64,000 nucleotides of DNA from Clostridia bacterium (GTDB lineage Bacteria; Bacillota; Clostridia; Oscillospirales; CAG-272): the NCBI GenBank assembly GCA_017399305.1, contig JAFQDK010000021.1, positions 1-64,000 of the forward strand, given 5' to 3'. Shown here in pieces: positions 23,266-31,360 of the stretch. The stretch's first letter is position 1; each line of letters begins with the position of its first letter. The notes beneath the pieces are model-generated. The model had not been told where the DNA came from and ran no database searches. It worked only from the letters and a program-made list of their open reading frames with translations. Position numbers and translations under genes: made by a program.

Positions 23266-24633
23266 TTAGTTCCTTTCAAACATTGTTACACACTCAACAT
23301 GTCCGGTTCTGCAGAACAAGTCAAATGGGTATACCTCAGACATTTTATAGCCGCTTTCTGTGAGGATCTTTGCGTCACGTGCAAGAGTTTCGCTGTTGCA
23401 TGAAATATACACTATCTTTTTAACGCTTAATCTTGCGATAAAGTCGAGCAGTTCCGCGGCACAGCCTTTGCGCGGAGGATCAAGTATGACCACATCGGGT
23501 ATGAAATCGCCTTCGGCTGCCTTTGCCGACTCAAGCATTTTTTCTGTATTTGCGGCATCTCCGCAGTAAAAAGATGCGTTGGTGATACCGTTTAACTCAG
23601 CATTTTTCTTTGCACATTCGATAGCGGATGGGACGACTTCGATGCCGATGAGTCTTTTCACCTTGTTTGCCATCGAAAGGCCGATAGATCCGATTCCGCA
23701 GTACAGGTCAAGCAAAAGCTCATTACCGTTAAAGCCGGCGAGAGAAGCGCCTTTTTGATACAGCAATTCCGCCGCATCGCGATTAACCTGATAGAATGAC
23801 TGTGGAGTGATTTCAAGCTTTACACCGCACAGGACATCCGTGATATACGGCTTGCCGTAAAGCAGACGGTATTTATCCCCAAGCACTACATTGGTGTCTT
23901 TTGTATTTGTGTTGATATAAAGCGATTTTATCGCAGGAAACTTTTCGGTCATCATGGAGATAAAGCTGTCTTCGCGGGGGAGACTTTCGCCGCACAGCAC
24001 AAGACAAAGCATTATCTCTCCGGTCATTTCACCGATACGTAGATAGATATGGCGTACAAGACCGCGTCCGCTTTCCTCGTCATATACGCTTATATTGTTA
24101 TCGTCTATAAATAAACGAATTTCTTCAATGATTTTGGCAAATGAATCGTTTTGCAATTCACAGTTTGCGCAGTTAAGCACGCGATGGCTCTTGGCGGCAA
24201 AAAAGCCTATAACGGTATTTCCCAAAGCATCTTTTCTGACAGGGTATTGCCCTTTGTTGCGGTAGTGAGCGGTTTTTGCAAATGTCAGGGGCATGACGCA
24301 GACATCGCGCATGCCTTGTTTAACAAAACTCATTTTTACAGAGTTTTCTTTCAGTGACTTTTCAAAATCGTACGATACCGAGCGGAATGCGCATCCTCCG
24401 CACGAAGCCGATACAGGGCAGGAGTCTTCAACACGATGTGGAGAAGCAGATATTATTCTTTCGGTTCTTGCAACGGCGTATGTTTTTGCGACCTTGATTA
24501 TTTTGATTTGCGCCGTGTCACCTGCGACAGCTCCGCTTATAAAAACGGCGATGCCGTCTATCTTTGCAACACCGAAACCGAGAAAATTCATGTCATCGAC
24601 GGATACAGTGAAAACATCGTTCTTTTTTAACAT
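23266..24633 (-). CDS. rlmD: TRAM-containing 23S rRNA m5U methyltransferase (RlmD/RlmCD-like)
   Basis: A 455-residue enzyme. M-L-K-K-N-D at 24633 is chosen because GGTGAG precedes it and the TRAM domain begins there; upstream ATGs lack a ribosome binding site. TRAM covers about 1-60. Iron-sulfur cysteines follow in C-P-V-S-A-S-C-G-G-C-A-F and N-C-A-N-C-E-L. SAM motif D-L-Y-C-G-I-G-S-I-G, then I-L-D-P-P-R-K-G-C and Y-I-S-C-N-S-E-T-L with the catalytic cysteine, and P-F-D-L-F-C-R-T-G-H-V-E. In Bacillus a single RlmCD modifies both U747 and U1939; here two genes may have divided the targets (inference). Confidence 0.92.
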   Translation of the reverse strand: MLKKNDVFTVSVDDMNFLGFGVAKIDGIAVFISGAVAGDTAQIKIIKVAKTYAVARTERIISASPHRVEDSCPVSASCGGCAFRSVSYDFEKSLKENSVKMSFVKQGMRDVCVMPLTFAKTAHYRNKGQYPVRKDALGNTVIGFFAAKSHRVLNCANCELQNDSFAKIIEEIRLFIDDNNISVYDEESGRGLVRHIYLRIGEMTGEIMLCLVLCGESLPREDSFISMMTEKFPAIKSLYINTNTKDTNVVLGDKYRLLYGKPYITDVLCGVKLEITPQSFYQVNRDAAELLYQKGASLAGFNGNELLLDLYCGIGSIGLSMANKVKRLIGIEVVPSAIECAKKNAELNGITNASFYCGDAANTEKMLESAKAAEGDFIPDVVILDPPRKGCAAELLDFIARLSVKKIVYISCNSETLARDAKILTESGYKMSEVYPFDLFCRTGHVECVTMFERN

Positions 24634-24711
24634 TTGCTCACCAACTTTCATGAATAATATTCTATCATTTTTATCTGATATAGTCAAGGTAATGAAAATT
24701 TACTTTTTGTA

Positions 24712-24740
24712 TTGAAAATTTTTACAAAGTATTATATAAT
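24712..24740 (+). promoter_or_regulatory. Promoter of the LCP gene
   Basis: TTGAAA (24712-24717), 17 bp, TATAAT (24735-24740), 33 bases before the GTG start. Confidence 0.8.
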
Positions 24741-24773
24741 AAATTATTAGTATATAAAAATGGAGGAACGAGA

Positions 24774-25808
24774 GTGAATTCATTACGTAATTTCTTTATA
24801 ACATTTTTGATAGCATTGCTCGTTTTTGGTATATGTGCATACTTTGTTACGGGCTTCTTAAATGGCAGTATAAGAAATCTTTTGTCTGGTAACAGACCGG
24901 ATGAAACCACCAGCGAGGTATCCGAAGAGGTTACAACTGAGCCAGTAGAGGAAGAAAACCCAATCTTAGGACTTAAAGGAGAGTCGTTTACGATTTTGCT
25001 GATAGGTACTGACTACCGTCCGAGCCTTTATAATGACTATCATCCGAATCTTTCTTCACAGTATCCTACTTTGCATGCCACAAAAGAACTTATCGGATAT
25101 AACGGAACGCTTCCTGCGTATCCTTACCGTTCGGTTAATGCCGATGCGGTAGTTATGGTATGCGTAAATAAGGAAGAGCAGACGATAGCATACCTGCCTA
25201 TTCCGTCTAACACCTTGCTTAATATCGGTGGAGTAAATACCACGATTGCAGAGCTTTATTATGATAAGGGCCTTGAATATTTCGTAAACAAGATGTCCGG
25301 TATAACCGGCGTGCCTGTTGACTATTTCGCGCTTGTCAGTGTTGAGTGGCTTGTCGGTGCAGTAAATATTATGGGTGGCGTAACATATGACGTGCCGTGT
25401 AATATGCAGTATGAAGATGAAAATACAGGACTCAAGATAAATCTCAGAAAAGGTTCGCAGGAGATAGACGGAAATAAAGCGGCACAATTGCTTGCATTTA
25501 ATTCTTATGAAGACGGCAATCTTTCAAGAGAGAAGACAGCGCTCGGCTTCTTGCAGGCACTTGCCCTTAAGATGACCAATGTTGCCAATGTCAACAAGGC
25601 GGCAGACGTTTTAACCGATCTTAAGAAATATGTATATACAAATGTCACAGCAGAGGATCTTGCAAACAACCTTGAGATGATATTTGCATACAGCAAGTTC
25701 AAGATAGCTTCGCTTGAGTATCCGGGCAGCTATTTCACGAGGGATGAAAAGCAGTATTTCAATCCTTATATTAACCTTGCTATCAATAAGATGTCACAGT
25801 ATAAATAA
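24774..25808 (+). CDS. LytR-CpsA-Psr (LCP) family wall glycopolymer transferase
   Basis: A 344-residue membrane protein with GTG start at 24774 behind GGAGGA. One N-terminal helix (about 6-28), a Thr/Glu linker, then the LCP domain: FTILLIGTDYR, R-S-V-N-A-D-A-V-V-M-V and P-I-P-S-N-T-L-L, where the usual Arg of IPRDT is Asn. G-G-V-N-T-T-I-A-E-L-Y and V-D-Y-F-A-L-V-S-V-E-W-L-V-G-A-V follow. LCP enzymes move undecaprenyl-linked glycopolymers to peptidoglycan. A changed catalytic Arg region suggests this copy may be atypical or non-catalytic. It stands 28 bases before glyQS without a terminator between them. Confidence 0.87.
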   Translation: MNSLRNFFITFLIALLVFGICAYFVTGFLNGSIRNLLSGNRPDETTSEVSEEVTTEPVEEENPILGLKGESFTILLIGTDYRPSLYNDYHPNLSSQYPTLHATKELIGYNGTLPAYPYRSVNADAVVMVCVNKEEQTIAYLPIPSNTLLNIGGVNTTIAELYYDKGLEYFVNKMSGITGVPVDYFALVSVEWLVGAVNIMGGVTYDVPCNMQYEDENTGLKINLRKGSQEIDGNKAAQLLAFNSYEDGNLSREKTALGFLQALALKMTNVANVNKAADVLTDLKKYVYTNVTAEDLANNLEMIFAYSKFKIASLEYPGSYFTRDEKQYFNPYINLAINKMSQYK

Positions 25809-25836
25809 TAATTAAACAATATAGAGGGACTAAAAA

Positions 25837-27228
25837 ATGAACAATTCCGAAAAGACAATGGACAAAGTAGTCGCACTGTGTAAAAACCGCGGCTTTATTT
25901 TCCCGGGCTCCGAGATTTACGGCGGCCTTGCAAACTCCTGGGACTACGGTCCGCTTGGTGTTGAATTTAAGAACAATGTTAAAAAGGCTTGGTGGAAGCG
26001 CTTCGTTCAGGAGTGCAAGTACAACGTAGGTCTTGATAGCGCTATTATCATGAATCCCGAAGCATGGGTAGCATCCGGTCACGTTGGCGGATTCTCTGAC
26101 CCGCTTATGGATTGCCGCGCATGTAAGTCACGCCACCGTGCAGATAAACTCATTGAGGACTATGTTGCGGCAAACGGTCTTAGTGAGAATCCTGCAGGCT
26201 GGACAAATGAGCAGATGGCAGAGTACATCGCAGAGAAGGGCATTGAGTGCCCTGACTGCGGCGCAAAGGACTTTACCGATATCCGCAAGTTCAATCTTAT
26301 GTTCAAGACATACCAGGGCGTTACCGAGGACTCCAAGAGTGAGCTTTATCTCCGTCCTGAGACCGCGCAGGGTATCTTTGTAAACTTCAAAAACATTGCA
26401 CGTACCACCAGAAAGAAGATGCCTTTCGGCGTATGTCAGATTGGTAAGTCTTTCCGTAATGAGATCACTCCCGGTAACTTCACTTTCAGAACCAGAGAGT
26501 TTGAGCAGATGGAGCTTGAGTTCTTCTGCAAGCCCGACACTGACCTTGAGTGGTTTGCATTCTGGAAAGATTACTGTGCACAGTTCCTTTACGACCTTGG
26601 CATGAAGAAAGAGAATCTCAAGCTCCGTGACCACGATCAGGAAGAACTTTCCTTCTACTCTAAGGCAACCACCGACTTTGAGTATCTCTTCCCGTTTGGC
26701 TGGGGCGAGCTTTGGGGCATTGCCGACAGAACCGACTATGACCTCACTCAGCATGCAAATCACAGCGGTGAGTCTATGGAGTTCTTTGATCCCGAGACCA
26801 ACGAGAAGTATATTCCTTATGTTGTTGAGCCTTCTCTCGGTGCAGACCGTGTGGCTCTTGCATTCCTTGTTGAGGCTTATGACGAGGAGACTGTGGGCGA
26901 AAACGACACTCGTGTTGTTATGCATCTCCATCCCGCACTTGCACCTTTCAAGGCTGCAATTCTGCCTCTTTCCAAGAAGCTTTCTGAAAAGGCTGAGGAG
27001 GTTCGCGCAGAACTTGCTAAGCACTTCATGGTTGACTTTGACGAGACCGGCTCTATCGGTAAGCGTTATCGCCGTCAGGACGAGATTGGTACTCCTTTCT
27101 GCATCACTTATGACTTTGAGTCTGAGGAAGACGGATGTGTTACCGTTCGTGACCGTGATACAATGGAGCAGGAAAGAATCAAGATCGAGGATCTTAAGGC
27201 TTATATTGAAGCAAAGCTTGTATTTTAA
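25837..27228 (+). CDS. glyQS: Glycyl-tRNA synthetase, single-chain homodimer type
   Basis: A 463-residue class II synthetase of the archaeal/eukaryotic alpha-2 type, as in many Firmicutes. Motif 1 region [18 protein letters not shown], motif 2 [13 protein letters not shown] and [10 protein letters not shown], and motif 3 E-P-S-L-G-A-D-R are all intact. Zinc cysteines appear in C-R-A-C and C-P-D-C-G. The anticodon domain ends [11 protein letters not shown]. Codons are strongly biased to C-ending synonyms, as expected for high expression. No T-box leader fits in the 28-base gap to the LCP gene. Confidence 0.96.
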   Translation: MNNSEKTMDKVVALCKNRGFIFPGSEIYGGLANSWDYGPLGVEFKNNVKKAWWKRFVQECKYNVGLDSAIIMNPEAWVASGHVGGFSDPLMDCRACKSRHRADKLIEDYVAANGLSENPAGWTNEQMAEYIAEKGIECPDCGAKDFTDIRKFNLMFKTYQGVTEDSKSELYLRPETAQGIFVNFKNIARTTRKKMPFGVCQIGKSFRNEITPGNFTFRTREFEQMELEFFCKPDTDLEWFAFWKDYCAQFLYDLGMKKENLKLRDHDQEELSFYSKATTDFEYLFPFGWGELWGIADRTDYDLTQHANHSGESMEFFDPETNEKYIPYVVEPSLGADRVALAFLVEAYDEETVGENDTRVVMHLHPALAPFKAAILPLSKKLSEKAEEVRAELAKHFMVDFDETGSIGKRYRRQDEIGTPFCITYDFESEEDGCVTVRDRDTMEQERIKIEDLKAYIEAKLVF

Positions 27229-27238
27229 GATAAATAAA

Positions 27239-27264
27239 AATCCCGCTAAATGCGGGATTTTTTA
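27239..27264. terminator. Bidirectional terminator
   Basis: Stem aatcccgc/gcgggatt with loop TAAAT, A-rich on the left and T-rich on the right, between the convergent glyQS and the minus-strand gene ending at 27262. Confidence 0.88.
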
Positions 27265-28821
27265 ATCGATATCGGTCATATTTACTGCGGCGAATGTGCC
27301 ATTGATTTTTGCAAACGCAAGTCGGAAACTGTTTTCCTCCGTTGCCGAACCGACAAAATTTTTAAGTGCTATCTTGTATGAAATTTCACAGGTGAAAGCG
27401 TTTTCACCAAGAGGAATGAAGTTGTCAGCTTTTATGTATTCGATCTCAAGCTGTTGTGCGTCAATGTATGTGTATCCGCGGTATGATTCCTCAAGGTTTT
27501 TATACAGCACGCTGCCAGGAACTACAAGTGTGAGTAGCCTATCGAGGTTCTCGCGTGTGTTTTCTTCGCCCTGCGTTGTGTAATGCAGATACTGCTTTAT
27601 AAAGTTTTCAGCGGTAGTGGCGTGCTCTGATTTTAGTTCTTCGTTTGATGCAGGAATAAACGAAATAACAGTGCCGCTTTTTATTGCACCGAGAGATTCG
27701 CCGTTAAACTCTGCAGTAAATTCCGGCATTGTATAAAGAGCTTCAAAACGGTATTCGATAGCTGTAGGAAACTCAGAAAGTGAAATAAAGTCGCTTGTCC
27801 AAGGTGCATTGTCGCTATAGATAAAACCGCTGTCGGCCTTTTCTCCGTTGGCGTAGAGAGAAGCACCGTGAGGTACGGTCACTGTACAGTCAAAGGTTGG
27901 TATTGCAACTTCGTATCCGCTCGCCAGGCTGTATACTTGAAGTGATGAATTGTTCAACGTCGCGGTAACATTTATGTTGCCTTTTGCAGTAGGAACCCCG
28001 TATTCAACAAGGTCAACCGTTTGTCCAAAGTCATCTATTTCAGATGCCGCGTACCCTGAAATGAAGGCATCTGTTAAAACAGAGCCGTTTAAAGAAACTA
28101 CAGCATCTTTAGGGGCGGTTATTTTTACCGTTTTCAGTAAAGGGTTTGAATGGTCGAAAAGAAAGTTTTCGGCATCCTGTGCAGCGCTTAATTCATGGTG
28201 ATTATATATTACACGGATGTCGGGTCTCATGAAAAAGTTTTCAAGCGACAATATCATAAACTCTTTGTTTCCGAAAGAAAACTCATCGGAGTAGAGAGCA
28301 CCATTCGCCTCATACGGTTTATTGTTGATATATATTTCAGAGTTGACGGGGCATATTATTGTGTAATCACGTGGAGAGATAAGCGTTTCACTTGCAAGCT
28401 CTGATTTTTTTATGCTGTATCCCCGAAGCCCTAAAAATCCGGTTTTTGCATCTTGTTCAAGAGTAAGCTTTATAAGGTTGATATCGCCGCATTTTACAAG
28501 AAACACGGGATTTTCATATGTGTATTCGCGGATGAGTTTTGAGTATGTCAGGTCTTCCCAGTATTCTCTCGAAAGGTCGTCTGCAACTTCATATGCCGAC
28601 TCGTGCTCATTGCCGAGGTTGGGATATGTTTGCATCAACGTTTGATAAAACAGATATTGTCTGGAAGAACTTAAAAACTCATCGACGGTCGTTTCGGGCT
28701 GAGCTGCTTTGTGCTGAAGCATCATGCTCCACATTGTGGCACATGCAATAGCAATCACAGCGAGCCAGACACCGCAGTATATGGCAAGTTTATGCCAGAA
28801 TGTCAGAAATCGAGGTCTCAT
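27262..28821 (-). CDS. Membrane-anchored extracytoplasmic protein, unknown function
   Basis: A 519-residue protein. ATG 28821 follows AAAGGTGA; an upstream extension lacks a ribosome binding site. One membrane helix near the N-terminus (A-I-Y-C-G-V-W-L-A-V-I-A-I-A-C-A) anchors a large outer part. Visible are three similar beta-rich units with I-T-A-P-K-D-A-V-V-S-L-N-G, V-T-V-P-H-G-A-S-L-Y-A-N-G and P-V-N-S-E-I-Y-I-N-N-K, each a -V/T-x-P-x-x-x-x-x-x-x-N-G/N-K- pattern like small Ig/TcdA-like beta repeats. The end resembles an NTF2-like domain (E-N-F-I-K-Q-Y-L-H-Y-T-T). It overlaps nothing and sits 16 bases after the phosphodiester glycosidase, so both act at the surface together (inference). 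Confidence 0.82.
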   Translation of the reverse strand: MRPRFLTFWHKLAIYCGVWLAVIAIACATMWSMMLQHKAAQPETTVDEFLSSSRQYLFYQTLMQTYPNLGNEHESAYEVADDLSREYWEDLTYSKLIREYTYENPVFLVKCGDINLIKLTLEQDAKTGFLGLRGYSIKKSELASETLISPRDYTIICPVNSEIYINNKPYEANGALYSDEFSFGNKEFMILSLENFFMRPDIRVIYNHHELSAAQDAENFLFDHSNPLLKTVKITAPKDAVVSLNGSVLTDAFISGYAASEIDDFGQTVDLVEYGVPTAKGNINVTATLNNSSLQVYSLASGYEVAIPTFDCTVTVPHGASLYANGEKADSGFIYSDNAPWTSDFISLSEFPTAIEYRFEALYTMPEFTAEFNGESLGAIKSGTVISFIPASNEELKSEHATTAENFIKQYLHYTTQGEENTRENLDRLLTLVVPGSVLYKNLEESYRGYTYIDAQQLEIEYIKADNFIPLGENAFTCEISYKIALKNFVGSATEENSFRLAFAKINGTFAAVNMTDID

Positions 28822-28837
28822 ATTCACCTTTAAAATA

Positions 28838-29812
28838 TTATTTAACAAGTATGGATGTTGCAACAACACGTTCGCCGTAAACGTATGCGCTGCTTGTGAT
28901 GTTTTTTCCGTTGTAAATCATAAGAGATGATGAACCGCCGTCAAGATTGGTGGCGTTCACCGCTCCGTATTCGAGAAATACTTCTACAAGATCGTCGTAT
29001 GTAGCGCCGAGCGAATCAACGCTTCTACCGTTTATTACAAGCAGAAGTATCGCACCGTCGGCTCTTTGTCCGATTGCAGTCCTCGGATTAAGACCGCCGC
29101 CAAGGTCGGCATATTCATTCTGGGGTTTGCCGTTTACGATGAGCGCAGGTCCGTATGACGCGGCATACATGATTTCCTTTTCTATAGCAGAAGCACCTGT
29201 CATTTTACCGACATGCAAAAGCCCGTCTTTGTCGATGCCTGCAATCGAGTAGTAGCTGTCCTTAAGCCCCCACAGCATTTTGCCGTCATAAATGACAATG
29301 CCGGCAGGAATTCCGCCTGTGCCGTTGCCGTTAGGATCGTAAAATCCTCCGGCATTGGTGCCACCGACAGCACCGTAATGATTTATCATTTCGTGTACGG
29401 TCATGCCGCTTTTGTCTTCGCCAAAGCCGTGTTCGGGAACACCTACAAAAACTCTTGTAGGATCTGCGATAACCATCATCTTTCCGTTGTATGTTCCACC
29501 TTTGATGTCAATTATCTCGATTCCGTTATTGATTTCAGAGTCATCGCTTGGAAGGTCAATGAGTGCAGAGTCAACTTCAAGGTCGATTGCTTCTTCTGAG
29601 CGGCTTATTATGCTTTCGATTTTTTTCTCGCTCATGTATAGCCGCGGAACAAATTTTGCGGCACTTGTTTCCATCAGTGTAGTTACAAGCAGGCGGCTCG
29701 CTTCTTTCGAAGGGCCGAGCATTATTACGCCCACCACGCTGTATGCAAGCAAAAGTATCATTACGACGGTTACAAGCAGTATCATTAATGATTTTAAAAG
29801 TATATTTTTCAT
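28838..29812 (-). CDS. Phosphodiester glycosidase (NAGPA-like) family protein
   Basis: A 324-residue membrane-anchored exoprotein. A single helix covers about 8-32. The NAGPA-type domain (named after the mammalian uncovering enzyme that removes GlcNAc from phosphodiesters) has I-N-H-Y-G-A-V-G-G-T-N-A-G-G-F-Y-D, Y-G-P-A-L-I-V-N-G, L-N-P-R-T-A-I-G-Q-R-A-D-G, L-L-V-I-N-G-R-S and A-T-N-L-D-G-G-S-S-S. In bacteria such enzymes act on exopolysaccharide or teichoic-acid-like phosphodiesters. It is the first gene of a two-gene minus-strand unit with its own promoter at 29844-29872. Confidence 0.93.
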   Translation of the reverse strand: MKNILLKSLMILLVTVVMILLLAYSVVGVIMLGPSKEASRLLVTTLMETSAAKFVPRLYMSEKKIESIISRSEEAIDLEVDSALIDLPSDDSEINNGIEIIDIKGGTYNGKMMVIADPTRVFVGVPEHGFGEDKSGMTVHEMINHYGAVGGTNAGGFYDPNGNGTGGIPAGIVIYDGKMLWGLKDSYYSIAGIDKDGLLHVGKMTGASAIEKEIMYAASYGPALIVNGKPQNEYADLGGGLNPRTAIGQRADGAILLLVINGRSVDSLGATYDDLVEVFLEYGAVNATNLDGGSSSLMIYNGKNITSSAYVYGERVVATSILVK

Positions 29813-29843
29813 TGTTTACCCATTATAAAACAGTAATAAATAT

Positions 29844-29872
29844 ATTATACCATAAAACAAGTTGATTTACAA
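29844..29872 (-). promoter_or_regulatory. Promoter of the phosphodiester glycosidase operon
   Basis: On the minus strand TTGTAA (29872-29867), 17 bp, TATAAT (29849-29844), 31 bases before the ATG. Confidence 0.8.
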
Positions 29873-29964
29873 TAATATAGGAAGAAAAAGAGTGCAACCT
29901 GTCGCTTTGGATGAATTGTTGAAAACGCGAAAAAAAGAGGCGTGATTTTCGTCGAAATTGGTAC

Positions 29965-29994
29965 TTGTAATACACGATCAAAATTTGGTAGAAT
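29965..29994 (+). promoter_or_regulatory. Probable promoter of the BMP/ABC operon
   Basis: TTGTAA (29965-29970), 18 bp, TAGAAT (29989-29994). The 72-base leader contains a small hairpin (gaggg 30013-30017 / ccctc 30024-30028). Upstream, at about 29920-29951, an imperfect stem gaaaacgcg/cgtgattttc fills the rest of the 250-base gap; no known riboswitch was recognised. Confidence 0.55.
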
Positions 29995-30066
29995 AAAATG
30001 AACCATTATATTGAGGGAGGATTCCCTCTAAAAAATTTAAAAAATGGTATTTGGAGGAAACACAAA

Positions 30067-31284
30067 ATGAAAAAGTTACTCGCACTTGTTCTTGTTGCAG
30101 TAATGATGTTCGCTCTCGTTGCATGCGGCGAGACCAAGGATGACGCTAAGAGCGGCATCGCAAGCATCGAAGATGTTAAGTTTGGTCTTATCTGTCTCCA
30201 TGACGAGAACTCTACTTACGACAAGAACTTCCTTGAAGGCTTTAAGGAAGCAGTTGCAAACCTTGGCCTTAAAGAAGAACAGTATGTTATCAAGACCAAC
30301 ATTCCCGAGGGAAACGAGTGCTACGAAGCAGCAGTTGACCTTGCAGAAGACGGCTGTAACATCATCTTCGCAAACTCTTTCGGTCACGAGTCCTACATTC
30401 TTCAGGCAGCTAAGGAATATCCTTCCGTTCAGTTCTGCCATGCAACAGGTACAATGGCTCACACCGAGAACCTTGACAACTTTGCAAACGCATTCGCTTC
30501 TATCTACGAAGGTCGTTTCCTTGCAGGCGTTGCTGCAGGTATGAAGCTCAACGAAATGATCGAGGCTGGCAAGATTACTGCTGAGCAGGCTCTTATGGGT
30601 TATGTTGGTGCATACACCTACGCAGAAGTTCTTTCCGGTTACACCTCTTTCTATCTTGGCGCAAAGTCTGTTTGCCCCACTGTAACCATGAAGGTTCAGT
30701 TCACCGGCTCTTGGTATGATGAGGCTGCAGAGAAAGAAGCTGCAACCAAGCTCATCAGCGAGAACTGTGTACTTATCAGCCAGCACGCAGACTCCATGGG
30801 TGCTCCTTCCGCATGTGAAGAGGCAGGCGTTCCTAACGTTTCTTACAACGGTTCCACCGTTGCATCTTGCCCCAACACTTTCATCGTATCTTCCAGAATC
30901 AACTGGGCTCCTTACTATGAGTATGTTGTAAACACTCTCGTAGCAGGCGAGAAGGTTGCTAAGGACTGGACAGGTACTATCGAGACCGGTTCTGTAGTTC
31001 TCACCGATGTAAATACTCAGGCTGCAGCTGCAGGTACTGTTGAAAAGATCGCTGAGGTAACTGAGGGCCTTAAGAACGGTACTGTTAATGTATTTGATGC
31101 TGCTACCTTCACCGTAGGCGGCGAGACTCTCGCTTCGTATATGGCAGACGTTAACACCGATGCAAACTACGAGAAGGATACTGAGGTTATCGAGGATGGC
31201 GTATTCTATGAGTCCAAGCACCGCAGTGCTCCTTACTTCGATCTCCAGATCGACGGCATCGAGCTTCTCAACAGCGCATTCTAA
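30067..31284 (+). CDS. BMP-family substrate-binding lipoprotein
   Basis: A 405-residue binding protein of the Bmp/PnrA/Med family, typically binding purine nucleosides. ATG 30067 follows TTTGGAGGAAA. The signal M-K-K-L-L-A-L-V-L-V ends in lipobox L-V-A-C with C20. Family motifs include F-G-L-I-C-L-H-D-E-N-S-T-Y-D, N-I-I-F-A-N-S-F-G-H-E and A-S-I-Y-E-G-R-F-L-A-G-V-A-A-G. It is longer than most BMP proteins because of insertions near the middle. Codon use is highly biased, suggesting strong expression. The ABC ATPase and two permeases follow after an intercistronic hairpin. Ligand identity is inferred only from family. Confidence 0.93.
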   Translation: MKKLLALVLVAVMMFALVACGETKDDAKSGIASIEDVKFGLICLHDENSTYDKNFLEGFKEAVANLGLKEEQYVIKTNIPEGNECYEAAVDLAEDGCNIIFANSFGHESYILQAAKEYPSVQFCHATGTMAHTENLDNFANAFASIYEGRFLAGVAAGMKLNEMIEAGKITAEQALMGYVGAYTYAEVLSGYTSFYLGAKSVCPTVTMKVQFTGSWYDEAAEKEAATKLISENCVLISQHADSMGAPSACEEAGVPNVSYNGSTVASCPNTFIVSSRINWAPYYEYVVNTLVAGEKVAKDWTGTIETGSVVLTDVNTQAAAAGTVEKIAEVTEGLKNGTVNVFDAATFTVGGETLASYMADVNTDANYEKDTEVIEDGVFYESKHRSAPYFDLQIDGIELLNSAF

Positions 31285-31290
31285 TTTAAC

Positions 31291-31332
31291 ACAAGTAACA
31301 AAGGCGAGGCTTTTTGCCTCGCCTACACTTGT
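31291..31332 (+). promoter_or_regulatory. Intercistronic hairpin between BMP and ABC genes
   Basis: A 9-bp GC-rich stem aggcgaggc/gcctcgcct (31302-31310/31316-31324) with T5 loop, extended by outer arms acaagt/acttgt (31291-31296/31327-31332). There is no clean T-run after it. This fits an mRNA-stabilising or partly terminating structure that keeps the binding protein more abundant than the transporter (inference from similar operons). Confidence 0.75.
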
Positions 31333-31360
31333 TATTTAACATAATTTCGGAGGTATTACT

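Noticed and set aside
25809..25836. T-box leader for glyQS
   Set aside because: Only 28 bases separate the LCP gene from glyQS, with no room for a T-box. The same holds for cysS (17 bases).
29881..30066. Purine riboswitch before the BMP nucleoside-type operon
   Set aside because: The leader lacks the conserved purine-riboswitch core; only small imperfect hairpins are present.
30044..30070. Tiny upstream ORF (nine codons) overlapping the BMP start
   Set aside because: Its ATG has no ribosome binding site and its frame merely runs over the GGAGG of the real gene; likely chance.
30076..31221. Minus-strand 381-codon frame opposite the BMP gene
   Set aside because: Same effect of biased codons; the plus-strand lipoprotein with lipobox and BMP motifs is the real gene.
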